A stretch of 64,000 nucleotides of DNA from Marvania coccoides (lineage: Eukaryota; Chlorophyta; Trebouxiophyceae; Chlorellales; Chlorellaceae). The number at the start of each line of letters is the position of its first letter. Position 1 is the first letter of the stretch. The DNA lies in assembly GCA_963854735.1 (NCBI GenBank), contig OY978099.1, positions 62,001 to 126,000 of the forward strand, written 5' to 3'. Position numbers and translations under genes: made by a program. The notes below the pieces were generated by a model. It was not told the DNA's origin and searched no databases. It saw nothing but the letters and a program-made list of their open reading frames with translations. Positions 33,422 through 43,960 of this stretch are shown one piece after another.

Positions 33422-34121
33422 ATGGCTGGATCTGGATCCAGAAGGGCCATTCTTGGCTTAATTATTGCCATCAGCATTTCAGCAGCTTGCGCCCGGCAAC
33501 AGAAAACGATTTCTGTGTGCAAGTCGGGACAAAGCGGAAAGTGCCTTGCCCCGCAAGACAACGCAGCATTTGAAAAGTACATGAAAAAATATAACTCTGC
33601 CAATGGAACTGTCGCCAGCTTTTTGTACTCTAATGACAAGGCAAGGGAGGTGGCCTTGTCTGAGGCTGACAAGGCAAGGGAGGCGGCCTTGTCTGAGGCC
33701 AAGAATAGCACCGTCATTCAGCGTGGACTCTTTGATTGCTTATATGGTCTGGCTTTGTATGGGGGCGCCGTATGCATGTACGATTCCACCGCCAGAGTGA
33801 GTGAAGGTGGTACAGCATTGCCCATTGCATTCTTTGCACAAAATTTACATCTTTATACCTTAATAATTTACGTAGCTATCTGCCATTGGGTACGCATTTT
33901 ACAGGGACTACGCTGGCAAGACTATTCTTGACGATATCTATTTTTATCCCCTTTGGTCGCAGGTGAGAACAGCCAACTGTGGATGGAAGTGTGAAACCGC
34001 TGTGAAAAGGGGAGCCAGTGGTTTGGCTCTCTTTTTTAAATTTGTAGCCTTGTCTGCCAAAAAAAATAACAGAAAAAAATTTGAAAAAATTATAAGGCGC
34101 TCAGCTCCTATACTCGCCTGA
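33422..34121 (+). CDS. Secreted or ER-entering protein of unknown function
   Basis: Two exons, 33422..33796 and 33876..34121, 206 residues, phase 0; the donor is GTGAGT and the acceptor TACGTAG. The N-terminus is a good signal peptide (RRAILGLIIAISISAACA). The mature part has scattered Cys residues and an internal tandem repeat of 11 residues (DKAREVALSEA then DKAREAALSEA) encoded by a 33-base DNA repeat near 33636-33702. Exon 2 adds GYAFYRDYAGKTILDDIYFY and a Lys-rich end. I do not recognise the family. The stop at 34121 is only 44 bases before the UBLCP1 start, so the two may share a transcript. The exon 2 model rests on frame and splice signals; an extra intron after PLWSQ is possible. Confidence 0.5.
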
Positions 34122-34165
34122 TTATTGAATTGATAATAAAAACAACTGGATAAAAAAATCAAAGG

Positions 34166-35405
34166 ATGGCTCAAGAGGAAGCCGCGGTCCCACCGGGCGA
34201 CATCGTAACTTTGAAAATCAGATGGAGCGGAAAAGATGTGGAGGTTGCGGTGGAGGCCACGGAAACCGTCATGGGACTTAAGCGTGTGCTTGAGCTCGAA
34301 ACAAACGTGTCATCCAAGCGCCTCAAGCTGCTGGGCCTCAAGACGTTGGAGGGCAAAGCGGCGACTGATGACAGCTCCGTGTCCGAGCTCAAGCTGGGCG
34401 GCAAAATCATGATGATGGGCACCGTGGAGTCCAAACTGGAGCAGCTGGCAGCGGCAGAGACGGTAGAGCCCCACGTGCAGGTTCACAACGACTTTGGCGA
34501 GGAGTCTGAGGACACTGCACCGCTGCACCTGGCAGCGCGCCCAGAGGTGCAGGAGAAGCTGGCGCGCCGCGTCAAGCAGGCGCTCATCAAGCAGATCAAC
34601 CCGCCGCGCCCTGGCAAGAAGTGCTGCGTCTTTGACATTGACTACACGGTGCGTTCAGTTGCCAACTTAATTTTTAATTTTTAGCAGGTGCTGTGGTGAT
34701 GGTGTTTTATTTATTAAATTTGTCTTTGTTTTTTTTTCAGATCTTTGCGCTGGACAGCAAGTCTGAGAACCCGCTGGACCTGGGCCGGCCTTTCCTCCAC
34801 GAGTTCTTCACCGCCATCTACCCCCACTACGACCTCGTGTGCTGGAGCGCCACCAGCATCAAGTGGATCGAAATGAAGCTCAAGGAGCTGGGCGTGACCA
34901 GCCACCCAGACTACAAAATCGCGCTGTGCATGGTCAGTTTTTTAAATGTGATTTCTCTCTTTCAATAGAAAGACGCTATTGAAATCACCCACCCACCCAC
35001 CCACCCCTTTTTTCTTTCCTCAAGGATTACACCGCCATGCTGACGGTGGCCACGCCCGGCCACAGCCGCCCCGTGTTTGACTGCAAGCCCCTCCCAGTGC
35101 TGTGGCAGCGCTACCCAGAAGTCTACAACCCCGCCAACACCATCATGCTGGACGACCTCAGGCGCAACTACGTGCTGAACCACGCCAACGGGCTGGTGAT
35201 CCGCCCCTTCAAGCGGGCAATGACCTCTGGCAGGGCAGACCGCGAGCTGCTGCGGCTGCGGCCCTACTTCCTGAAGATTGCGCAGCTGGAGAGCTTTGAG
35301 GGGCTGCGGCACTCGCAGTGGGAGCGGTACGCCGGGCGAGAAATTGCGGAGGTGGAGGCGGAGGAGGCGGCAAAGGGGGCTGCAGAAGGCGCAGGACGAG
35401 AGTAG
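34166..35405 (+). CDS. UBLCP1: Ubiquitin-like domain-containing CTD phosphatase 1
   Basis: Three exons, 34166..34648, 34741..34932 and 35025..35405, 351 residues, all phase 0. A ubiquitin-like domain occupies roughly 14-85 (VTLKIRWSGKDVEVAV to LGGKIMMMGT). The HAD-type phosphatase follows, with the catalytic DxDxT as D157-I-D159-Y-T161, exactly at the end of exon 1. Downstream motifs are YDLVCWSATSIKWIEMKL and NTIMLDDLRRNYVLNH (the DD acid pair). UBLCP1 binds the 26S proteasome 19S particle through its Ubl domain and dephosphorylates it in the nucleus, lowering activity. Length and motif order match animal and plant orthologues. It follows the secreted-protein gene after only 44 bases. Confidence 0.94.
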
Positions 35406-35656
35406 AAATTGCGCAATAAAAGATTAAGACAAAAAGGAAATTGGCAAAATGAACAAATGAATGAAAACGTACAAAAAACAAAATGCAACAGAGGATGATC
35501 CTACAGAACAAAATATAGAACAAAAACTACAAAGCGGCCGCAGCTTCTCAGGGGGTTTGGAGATCCAATTTGAGCCATTCCATGTGCGACGGCTTCGTTG
35601 CCACGACGAAAGCTTGCCTCTCTACTGCACGGCATTTGTTGTTGTATCGTTCGCCA

Positions 35657-36813
35657 TCACCACGTCACCGCTGCTTTCCTGGGCAGCACTGCCGCCCTCT
35701 TTCCGCCACCCCCCGCGTCTTTCGTCCTCCGTTTCACCAGCACAACCTCATCAAACACCTCCCCGCTGAAACTGTCCACCGCTTGGTGCGCCATGTGGGT
35801 GACGTTGGCCTCCACCCTGATGTACCCATGGATCAGCTCCACGCGCTTGAAGATGCGGGGGCGGAAGAGGTGAACGTTGGGGGAAATTCCAGCGCCAGCG
35901 TGGCCTATCACTAGGTGCACAGGCGCTGAGGGAGTGCCCGCCGAATCGCTACCTTTGCCTGCCGCCTCAACGCAGCGCCCCCCGGCCACCGCGCAGGTGC
36001 GTTGGTAGCTGTGGTGGTGGCCGTGCCAGGTGACATCCACGCCGTGCTGCAGGAGGAGGGGCTCCAGGGAGGCACGCAGCTGGGCAGCCACGATCTGGTC
36101 GCTGCAGGGAGTAGGCCAATGAAGAAATTGAGGAAGGGGTTGAAGAGAGCAAAGGGAACGAAAACTTCTCCCATTTTCTCGACATCAATCATTCAAAACG
36201 ACGGCAATGCTATTAAAACTCCAGTACGCCCAATTTATTTTATCTCGACACTCACCCGTCATTCACGAGGGGCGACCACGCCACAGAGTCCAGGTAAATG
36301 GGGCGGTGGCCGCCCACAACCACCCAGGGGGTCACGCCACGGTCAACAGCGCCCAGGTCGGCCGCAATGAAGGCGTGCTGGGGGCTGCCCGGGTAAAAAT
36401 CGTGCTCGGTGGAGTACTGCAAAAAGTGCACCGGCCCAAAATCGAAAGAGTACCATGGGCTGTCGCCAGGGGAGCGGCTGTTCTTGGGGGTGGGCTGTGC
36501 TGCGGTGCAGCACCCACTGGCATTCGTGGCAGGAACGTTGCCCGCGGTCTTAGGGTTCCCTCGCGGCATGCGTGTTCTCGCTTCGTACGCCACCCCGCAC
36601 TCCCCTCCCGAGTCGTACGACCAACCGAATCTATCGCCAGAGCCGGGCCAGTCGCGCTCGTGGTTGCCTGGGGCGGTGGCGTACGGCATTGAACGCACGA
36701 CGGGCGCCAGCTGGTCCCAGTAGACGTCCCACTGGGAGCTGAAGCCGCGGGCGTAGGACACGTCGCCGTTGTGCACCTAAATAATAACAACAGTTGAAGA
36801 ATAATGGTCGCTC

Positions 36814-36844
<31 letters not shown>

Positions 36845-37931
36845 GAAAAGCAGGCCAAAAACAACAAAACTTGTGAATGCTGACTGTTAAAAAAATATGG
36901 CGTGTGGCTCACCAGCAGCTGCGGGCCCCACGCCTCCACCTCCCTCTGCAGCGCCCTCGTCGTTGCCAGCGAGGCACTCATCTCAGACGTCTCCAGCGAC
37001 CCATCCACCTCAGCCTGGCCGAGATCCGCCATGGCCAAGATGCGCACGGTCTGGTCCGCCCCAGGCAGCGGCGGTCCCACAAACGAGGCCTCCTCGCTCC
37101 ACTCCCCCCGCTGCCCATCGCCATAGCGGTACCAGTACCGCTGCCCAGGCTGCAGCCCCGGCAACATCACATAATGGAACCACCCTGGGTCCATCCACCC
37201 TACCCCATTGGCAGGCGCGCCGCACATCTGGCTGCGCTGGTAGGTCATAGAAGGCTCGGCAGCGGTGGTAGTGGCAGTGAGCGCGCCTGGCGCTGTGCCC
37301 CACTGCACCGTGGGGTTGACGTCGCGGTCGCGGGTGGTCCACTGCACCGCCACCTGTCCTGGGGCTGCGGTGACGGTGAGGTGGCCTTGGGAGGGTTCAT
37401 TGGGGGTGAGGAGCGTGAGCGGCTCAGACCAGGCTGCCACGCGCGGACGCTCCAGGCCGCCGCTGAGCAGCGCAAAGCGCACATCCTGGCGCATGTTGAG
37501 CAACCTGAAGCTGCAAACACATAAAAGAGAGAAAAAAATGCGTAGTAATAAGTATTTGTTTCCGCAAGAAAATGAAAAAAAAATCAAACCCGTCGTGCTT
37601 GCCTGGTGGCGCCAGAGCCGAGGCGGAGGTGGGAGCGCGCAGCGGTCGCTGCCAGCTTGAACTTGATGGGTGCGACGGAGTTTACATCGCCAGCGGCAGG
37701 GTACAGCGCGATGTAGTCGTCATAGGTGGGAAATTTTACGCCCGCCCATGACACGCTGACCCACTGCCCAGAGCGCTCCAGCACGGTGGCGTTGACCGTA
37801 ATCACGACGCTGGACTGCAAGATCTCGGAGGCGTGGTGGGTTTGGAACGGCTCAAGCGCATTGTGGAAGCTGGAAGACAGGAGCAGAGATGTCAACAGAC
37901 TTTGGGCAGCGACTAAAATGTTTGAGAGCAT
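35657..37931 (-). CDS. Purple acid phosphatase (plant high-molecular-weight type)
   Basis: Four exons, complement(37603..37931), (36913..37510), (36256..36776) and (35657..36101), 630 residues with matching phases. An N-terminal signal-like helix leads a secreted protein with an Ig-like region. A fibronectin-type domain follows (GQVAVQWTTRDRDVNPTVQW), then the metallophosphatase. Metal-ligand motifs are MADLG near 268, N-G-D-V-S-Y near 312, GNHER near 345, VVGGHRP near 462 and GHHHSYQR near 510. This is the set for a dinuclear Fe/Zn or Fe/Mn centre. Plant homologues release phosphate outside the cell or in the vacuole. The first intron begins with GC (AG|GCAAGC), the only donor that keeps frame; the join GSGATSFRLLNMRQDVRFALFSGG-like region fits the family well. 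Metals and substrate are not shown. Confidence 0.9.
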
Positions 37932-39639
37932 GCTGGGAGGCCCTTGAAAGCACCCGGAAGGGCCTCAAAAATTTCATGTGGTATTAAAAATTGATTCCGA
38001 AAGCGTGGTGGGACTGGCATCAGAAGAAAAAATAAATGTATATTTTAATAAATGTATATTTTTTTTTCCAGAAAAATCGGGGGGCCTAAAAAATGGCGTC
38101 ATTATTTATATCCACGTCGAAATATTAAGACGCCGTGCTTCCCTGCACACATGGTGTCGTTGGAATGCGGAACAATTTCCACATTTTATTTTTGAAACTG
38201 GTTTGATTTTGGTGCACGAAGTATCACTCTTTATTCTGAGTGCACAAAAGGAGTAGAGTCCTGGCCGATCGGCCAGCGCCGGGTTTTTTAATTTCGAATA
38301 CTCAGTCTTTCAAAAATCCGTCTTACAGATCTGAAGATGATACAAATATACACTGATTTCATGCACAAGCTAGAGGAATAGTCGAGCTCAGCGAACTGTA
38401 TTTTGGCTTTTAGATGCAATTCGGCTAGGTAGGGCCTGAATCCATTTGTATCAAGGTTTCAATGCATCGAAACTCATTTGGGGCGGTTTTTGGACAAAAA
38501 CAAAGACGCCTGAATATTTTTGAATTTTATGATGATTGTTCATTTTTCGTCCAATTGTGACGCTGGAAAAATTCAAACGCGGCTTACATAATTAGAAATG
38601 CGCCCAAAAAATTCCTCATAAGGCCCTGGCAGCCAAGGCAGAAAAGGCTAGAAAGGGTTTTCATTGGAAGAGAATTGTGCTTTTTTGCTTTCCTACTCCC
38701 CTCAAATAAATTGTATAAATAACGTAGTCTCTATATAACACTCAAATTGATAAAATAGAGGACGCTTTGGCCCCGTTTCATGTTGGTCGGGGGGGGGGGG
38801 CGTCAATGGTTTGACTGGGGATTGCATTGTGCGCACTCAGATTTTTGAGTAAAGGGCGATTTACGCACATTTGCTGCCATACCAACGTTTCCCTATATTT
38901 TTCGAGATACCCAGCCATCGTTTTCCTGCACTCTTGCACTTTTCCTGCACCAATGCGGCAGTATACTTACGTAAGCTCCTGGCTTTATTGTTAGGACCAA
39001 GCTTGCCCCTCTGCTGTGTGGCCTTTGTTGCCGTCTCTGTGCTGAGGATAAACACTCAAATTTGTATTTTGTATTTGCATTGCTCCTATGGTATGGGGTT
39101 GATCATTCCGGACATATATTCAAAATAAAAAGGTTAGTAGTTAGTCAGTCACCCTCACCCGAATACACTACCCTAACTCAGTAAGTTCCAACGCCTGGCC
39201 AGACACTCTGACGTACGATCTGCCCTTGGGAGAGTGCCCTTGGGAGATTGCAAAGGCGGCGGGATGGCCCTGGGAATTTACAAATGCTCCAAGAGCGCTG
39301 GTGATCCCTTTAATAAAAGGCAAGCATTCCCACCCACGCTGGATGGGTGCAGAAACAAGTCAACTCAACCCCGGCGGCGCCTTCTCCTCCCCGTCGTCTG
39401 TCCAAAAGCAATCCAAGCATTTTTTTCTCGAATCATTTCAGCAACGGAACTAATTTATTTTTATTATGGATATCCTCGGAGAATCACGCTAGAGGCTGGA
39501 TTCGTGTTCACACGATAACTTTTTGATTAATTAAATCCATTAAAATATATATATGGTTCACGTGCTCTCACAAAACGCCGTAACCTAGTACCAAGTACCT
39601 GCCACCCACTTTTGTACATTTCTTGATACCTGCTGCGCA
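37932..39639. other. Gene-poor AT-rich region
   Basis: About 1.7 kb without a supported gene. Holds repeat copy B (39138-39233), a run of ten G near 38790-38800 and a short tandem of CCCTTGGGAG around 39224-39247. No tRNA or other RNA gene passed inspection. Confidence 0.35.
39138..39233 (-). repeat. Dispersed repeat, copy B (5S rRNA-like)
   Basis: Inverted relative to copy A at 21425-21515. Shared blocks read on the minus strand include CTCCCAAGGGCAGATCG, GAACTTACTGAGTTA and ATTCGGGTGAGGGTGACT, with small insertions such as an extra GACT in this copy. The pair shows the element is mobile or was duplicated. Confidence 0.5.
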
Positions 39640-41014
39640 ATGGAGGAGGAGCCCACATTAGCTGCAGAGGCCCTCCCTCTTGACGTCCTCGAGCCTGTGG
39701 CACTGCTGCTCAGGAACATGGACAGGTAAGCTGCGTATGTGCTGTATTTCTACTGTTTCACTGCTGTGCAAGCTAATTTACGGCTGCCTGTCCTGCAGAA
39801 TTTCAATGGCCTCTGTCTGCCAAGCCTGGCGCCAGAAGCTCAACCTGTCAAAGGTGGTCTGGGTGGACGTGACCATCGAGGTGCGCGATGATCCCACAAC
39901 GTGGGCCTCGCTGAGTCGGTGGCTGAAACAGCGGCCCTTTGCGCAGGCCCGGCGTATATTTGTCGGCAAACCCACGGCCCCTCCTCCTCCGACGCCCAAC
40001 CCTCCTACCCCGTACCCTCCCACCAACACCCTCCTCAGCGTGATACGCGCCGCAAAGGGCCACTGCAATGAGCTGGAAACCCTGGTCATGAGCGAATACA
40101 GCGGCGGCGTCTCTGACAATTTGCACGCTGTTGCGCCCAAAATTGAGATGCTGGTGGTCGAGGAGGGGGACGTCACCTTCAACCGCAACTTTGCTACCAA
40201 CTCCCGTCTAGAGGACCTGATTCTCAATTTCGGCAGCGTGCAGATGGACGCCGCCTGCCTGCCGCTGTCCATGCGGCGGATGCTGCTGACGGGGGTGTAC
40301 CTGGCAGGCGGACTACCCAGATGCATGTCGCAGCTCACCAGCTTGACGTACCTGGTGCTGGAGGGTGTGCAGACGCGTGAGACTGGGTGGCGCCAGCTTG
40401 ACGTTGTCTTCAACGAGATGCCGTGGCTGAAGCTGCTGGACATTCACTCGCTGCACGCCGAGGGTTGGCCCACCGCCGTGACCAAGCTCACGGCGCTGAC
40501 AGAGCTGGACATCAAGCAAATGAACCTGTGGGACGCCGGAGACGCCAGCATCGCGGCGCTGCAAAACCTGCAGAAGCTGAACCTGCAGCTGTGCCCTCTA
40601 GAGGGGCTGCCGCAGGGCACGCTGCAGCTCCCGAATTTGACATCGCTGCTGGTGGGCAGCAGCCCCGGGCTGCGCTTCCCCGAAGGCCCCATTTCTCAAC
40701 TGCGGGTCCTGGCGATCGATGCCAACGTTCTAGCAGCACACAGCGTGATGGACAACGTGCGAGGGGGTGCTGGGTGTGGGGTGTGGCAAGGTTGCGATCT
40801 GCAGCTGGAGAAGGTGATGCTGGTGGTGGATCCCAGCCTGCCCGGTGCAGCAAACTTTTCGGAGATGTTCACCTTGTTGCGCAGCATGAAGCGCCTACGC
40901 AAGGCCACGGTTTACTTTGATTCGTTGGTGATTGACCCCGAGGTTGCCAGCCAGCTGGTGGCTCTGGCAAGGGGGCGGCCAGAGGTTGAGATCGATTTCA
41001 CGACGCACGTGTGA
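39640..41014 (+). CDS. F-box-like / leucine-rich-repeat protein
   Basis: Two exons, 39640..39725 and 39799..41014, 433 residues; the intron splits an arginine codon. The N-terminal ALPLDVLEPVALLLRNMDR followed by ISMASVCQAWR is a good F-box. LRR-like units follow: LTSLTYLVLEGVQ, MPWLKLLDIHSLH, LTALTELDIKQMN, LQNLQKLNLQLCPLEGLP and LPNLTSLLVGSSP. A Pro-rich insert (PPPPTPNPPTPYPPT) interrupts the first third. Likely a substrate receptor of an SCF E3 ligase; target unknown. Architecture parallels the gene at 6972-9023. Confidence 0.78.
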
Positions 41015-41195
41015 GCGCCTCCTGCATCGTGAGCAGCAGAAGCTGTGGTGAATGGGGTGCGTTGAATATGTATTAATTAACGAACGAGGGAGGTAACGGC
41101 TGGCTATGTGCGACAGAGATCTAATAGTTTCCTGCCCATGTATAGCGGGGCTGCTGTGACGAGGCATTTGCATGCTCGGGGCCGGTAGGACAAGT

Positions 41196-41490
41196 CATCT
41201 TCGTCTTCTTCTTCTTCTTCTTCTTCTTCTTCTTCTTCTTCTTCTTCTTCTTCTTCTTCTTCTTCTTCTTCTTCTGCTCCTCCTTCGAATCTTTTCGAGT
41301 TTTTACAGCAAGCCCGAAGCATGTTGCTTCTTTCATTGAGGCCAGCCAAGACGCTGGAGGTTACGAAACGCCCCGTGGCTGGCCAAAATACGTTTAATCT
41401 CCCATATTCTCTTTGCTTTTCTTTTCTTAATATTCGTTGTTTCTTTTGGCGGTTGGATTTTCTTGTTTTATTACCATTTCAACCTTATTT
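41196..41490 (+). mobile_element. 5'-truncated LINE copy (3' end only)
   Basis: The sequence matches the last codons and 3' untranslated region of the full LINE at 44600-49627. Shared marks are a Ser-coding TTC run, then a frame equivalent to NLFEFLQQA (LINE: NLFQFLQQAPKQ), then a T-rich trailer containing GCGGTTGG. The TTC repeat has expanded to about 25 units at 41203-41276. The copy starts inside ORF2, which is typical of incomplete target-primed reverse transcription. Confidence 0.75.
41203..41276 (+). repeat. (TTC)n microsatellite
   Basis: About 74 bases of nearly pure CTT/TTC repeats, continuous with a shorter TCTTCTTC run in the parent LINE. Confidence 0.9.
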
Positions 41491-42243
41491 TTCATTTCTA
41501 TAGGCATCCTCCCCCTGGGGTCTCGTAAATCGTATTTTTGTTGAGAAATAATACGAGCTTAATTGTCTTGATTATTTTGTTTTATTTATTTCTTTGGTTG
41601 CACCTGCTTGCCTTGGTACATGCTCTCAACCACGACTCTGGATGCATCACCTCCCCGGGTATTCGTAGTCTCTATCAGACGGTTTGCAGGGTGGCACATT
41701 TGAAGTGACCATACCGGGTAGTACATCACAAACCCTATATGCCAGGGGTTGGGTGACCAATGTGGACGAGAGGGGGCTGGGGCGTCTCAGCTTGCCCGAG
41801 CTGTACCTTGACCGGACGGTTCGCGTGTCTCGCCGTCCGGAGCGTCTTGCATGATTTGCATTTCTGCATGCACCTGTTTTTATGTCGGTCGCGCCGTCGG
41901 GGACTCGGGGGCAGGGGCCAGAGCCTATTAACTGGGATTGATCCGACGGAGGAGGGGGGGGCTCTGCCTCACTGTGGCGGGGTGTGTGGCACGTCGATTT
42001 GCGGATCTCTAAAGGAGCAACCTTGGTAGTAGACGTTACACCCATATTAAGAAAAGCGACAGAATGCCAGATTTTGAAAAATTATCAGCATGATGATGAT
42101 TGAGAAAGTGCCAAGCCCGAGGAGTGGGCATAAAAAAATATTTCACCTATAGCCAGCGCAACTTGCATACAGGGGTACCGCTGGGGAGAAGAGGCAAGAG
42201 GCAGCGAGAGCATTCGTTGCCATTTATTTTTCCTGGCAAGGAT
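41491..42243. other. Intergenic; one short repeat shared with 56.2 kb
   Basis: About 750 bases before the RPC11 gene. Bases 41500-41562 resemble 56219-56288 (shared TCCTCCCCCTGG and TTTTTGTTGA). A 132-codon minus-strand frame at 41647-42045 has no recognisable domain. Confidence 0.35.
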
Positions 42244-42775
42244 ATGATAGCATTCTGCCCAACGTGCGCAAACCTTCTTCAGAGTGAGTGGCTTGTTTTA
42301 TCATTTTCTGCGCAGCAGTCCCCCAGTGCCCTCATATTTTCGTTTTCCCTCGTTTTCCCTCGTTTTCCCTCGTCACAGTTGAAAAGAGGGACAACGCGCA
42401 CTACTTTGTGTGCCAGACGTGCCCCTACATCTATAGGATCAACCGACGGGTGAGTAGCTCGTCAAATTGGCGGACCGCACGCTCTCGGCGGCCCCCTTCA
42501 TGTTCATCTTTGCCCAGCATCTTTGTCTCACTAGAGTGCCCTGATGCTGCGCTCCTCTGCAGCTCGCCAAGGAGGCCGTCCTCAAAAAGAAGCAGGTCGA
42601 CGACGTCCTGGGCGGCGAAGAGGCGTGGAAGAACGTCCAAAAGAGTCAGGTGCCGTGCCCCGACTGCGCCAACGACGAGGCCTACTTCAGGGAGATCCAG
42701 ACGCGGTCGGCAGACGAACCCGCCACCATCTTTTACCGCTGCACCAAGTGCGCAAAGACCTGGAAGGAGGGCTAG
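42244..42775 (+). CDS. RPC11: RNA polymerase III subunit RPC11 (TFIIS-like; POLR3K)
   Basis: Three exons, 42244..42283, 42379..42449 and 42563..42775, 107 residues, close to the 108 of animal orthologues. The N-terminal zinc ribbon has FCPTCANLL and, after intron 1, FVCQTCPYIYRI. The C-terminal TFIIS-type ribbon has VPCPDCANDEAYF, the catalytic-hairpin motif QTRSADEP and YRCTKCAKTW. VDDVLGGEEAWKNV in the linker is diagnostic. RPC11 gives Pol III its RNA-cleavage activity and is needed for termination and reinitiation on tRNA genes. Intron 1 ends in a short tandem repeat (TTTTCCCTCG units near 42343-42373). Its stop is 45 bases from the next start on the same strand. Confidence 0.95.
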
Positions 42776-42820
42776 AGAGTCTCTTTTCTGCATTCGTTCG
42801 GGAGATACATATAAAATACG

Positions 42821-43960
42821 ATGCAGCAGAGCACAGGAACCGCAACGGGCAACAGAGCGCTGCCATGGCGGCTGACACGTGTGCCAGTGCGTGCCGCTGC
42901 TCGCCGTCCCGCTGCCTCCCCCTCGGTGGCAGCGGCGTCTTCCAAAGCACAACAGCAGCCGACCGCAGCCGCTCTCAAAAAGACCGCTGCTCCCAAGACC
43001 ATCGACATGGATGCTCTGCGCGCCGAAATTGACGCCCGGGCCGCAGCAATGGCCAACCTTGAGGCGCAGCTGACGCAGGTGGAGGCGCTGCGCAAGGAGG
43101 AGCTGAAAAACGCGCTGGGTCGGTTTGAGGAGCTGGAAGGCGCGCTGGCGCTGGCGGAGGAGAGTCTGGACGGCGAGGCGCAGCGCGTGGAGGGCCTGGA
43201 GTCGACGGTGACCGCTCTGGAGCGCGACCTGGAGGCGGCGGCGCAGACGGCAGAGGCCCTGCGTGAGCAGCTGCAGATGGCGCAGCGTGGGCAGCGCGAG
43301 GCCCAAGACGCCGCGCACAGGGCGGAGCAAGACGCACACGCAGCGCGGTCTGCAGCTGCCGCTGAGGCTGCGGCGTGCGCGGAGCTGGTGCGCAAGGCTG
43401 AGGCCCTGGCCGCTGCCGTGGCTGACCGCATTTCGTCAAATCAGGCGCGAGCGCCCTCTGGGGCCGGTCTCTCCGAGGCTGACGCAGAGGCGCTGCTGGA
43501 CGAGCTGGACCTGCTGCGTGGGGAGCTGGAGGCGGAGCTGTTGGCCTCTGAGGAGGAGGCCGCTCGCGCCGACGCTGCGGAAGCCGAGGCGGCGGCGCTG
43601 CGGCAGCAGCTGGCGGCGCTGGCCAGCGTGGGCGACGACGGTGCGACCACCATGGGCGGGTTCAACAAGGCCGTCAGCCAAGAGCTCACGGCAGCGCGCG
43701 CTGCGGCCGCTGCAGCGTCGGCGGAAACCGAGGCGTTGAAGGCCACCGTGGCCACGCTGGAGGAGCAGCTGACCACTGCGCAGGCCACCACCATGACGGA
43801 CGCGCCTGAGGCGCTGGCCGCTGCTCTTGAGCGCGTGGCTGCTCTGGAAGAAGAAGCTGCCCTGCATGAGGCGGCGCTCGCGGAGGGACGGGCTTTCCTC
43901 AACGCGGTGCTGCAGCAGCAGCGGGGGCGGGAGCGGGAGGAAAAGAAGGTGCCTGCATGA
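42821..43960 (+). CDS. Long coiled-coil protein, probably organelle-targeted
   Basis: One exon, 379 residues. The first 55 residues are rich in Arg, Ala, Ser, Pro and Gln with no acids, like a plastid or mitochondrial transit peptide. From IDMDALRAEIDARAAAMANL to near the end the protein is almost continuous heptad-repeat coiled coil, dominated by Ala, Glu, Leu, Gln and Arg, with a short Gly-rich break (VGDDGATTMGGF). There is no enzyme motif and I do not recognise a family; structural or tethering roles would be guesses. The start lies 45 bases after the RPC11 stop, closer than a normal promoter would allow, so co-transcription is plausible. Confidence 0.6.
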   Translation: MQQSTGTATGNRALPWRLTRVPVRAAARRPAASPSVAAASSKAQQQPTAAALKKTAAPKTIDMDALRAEIDARAAAMANLEAQLTQVEALRKEELKNALGRFEELEGALALAEESLDGEAQRVEGLESTVTALERDLEAAAQTAEALREQLQMAQRGQREAQDAAHRAEQDAHAARSAAAAEAAACAELVRKAEALAAAVADRISSNQARAPSGAGLSEADAEALLDELDLLRGELEAELLASEEEAARADAAEAEAAALRQQLAALASVGDDGATTMGGFNKAVSQELTAARAAAAAASAETEALKATVATLEEQLTTAQATTMTDAPEALAAALERVAALEEEAALHEAALAEGRAFLNAVLQQQRGREREEKKVPA

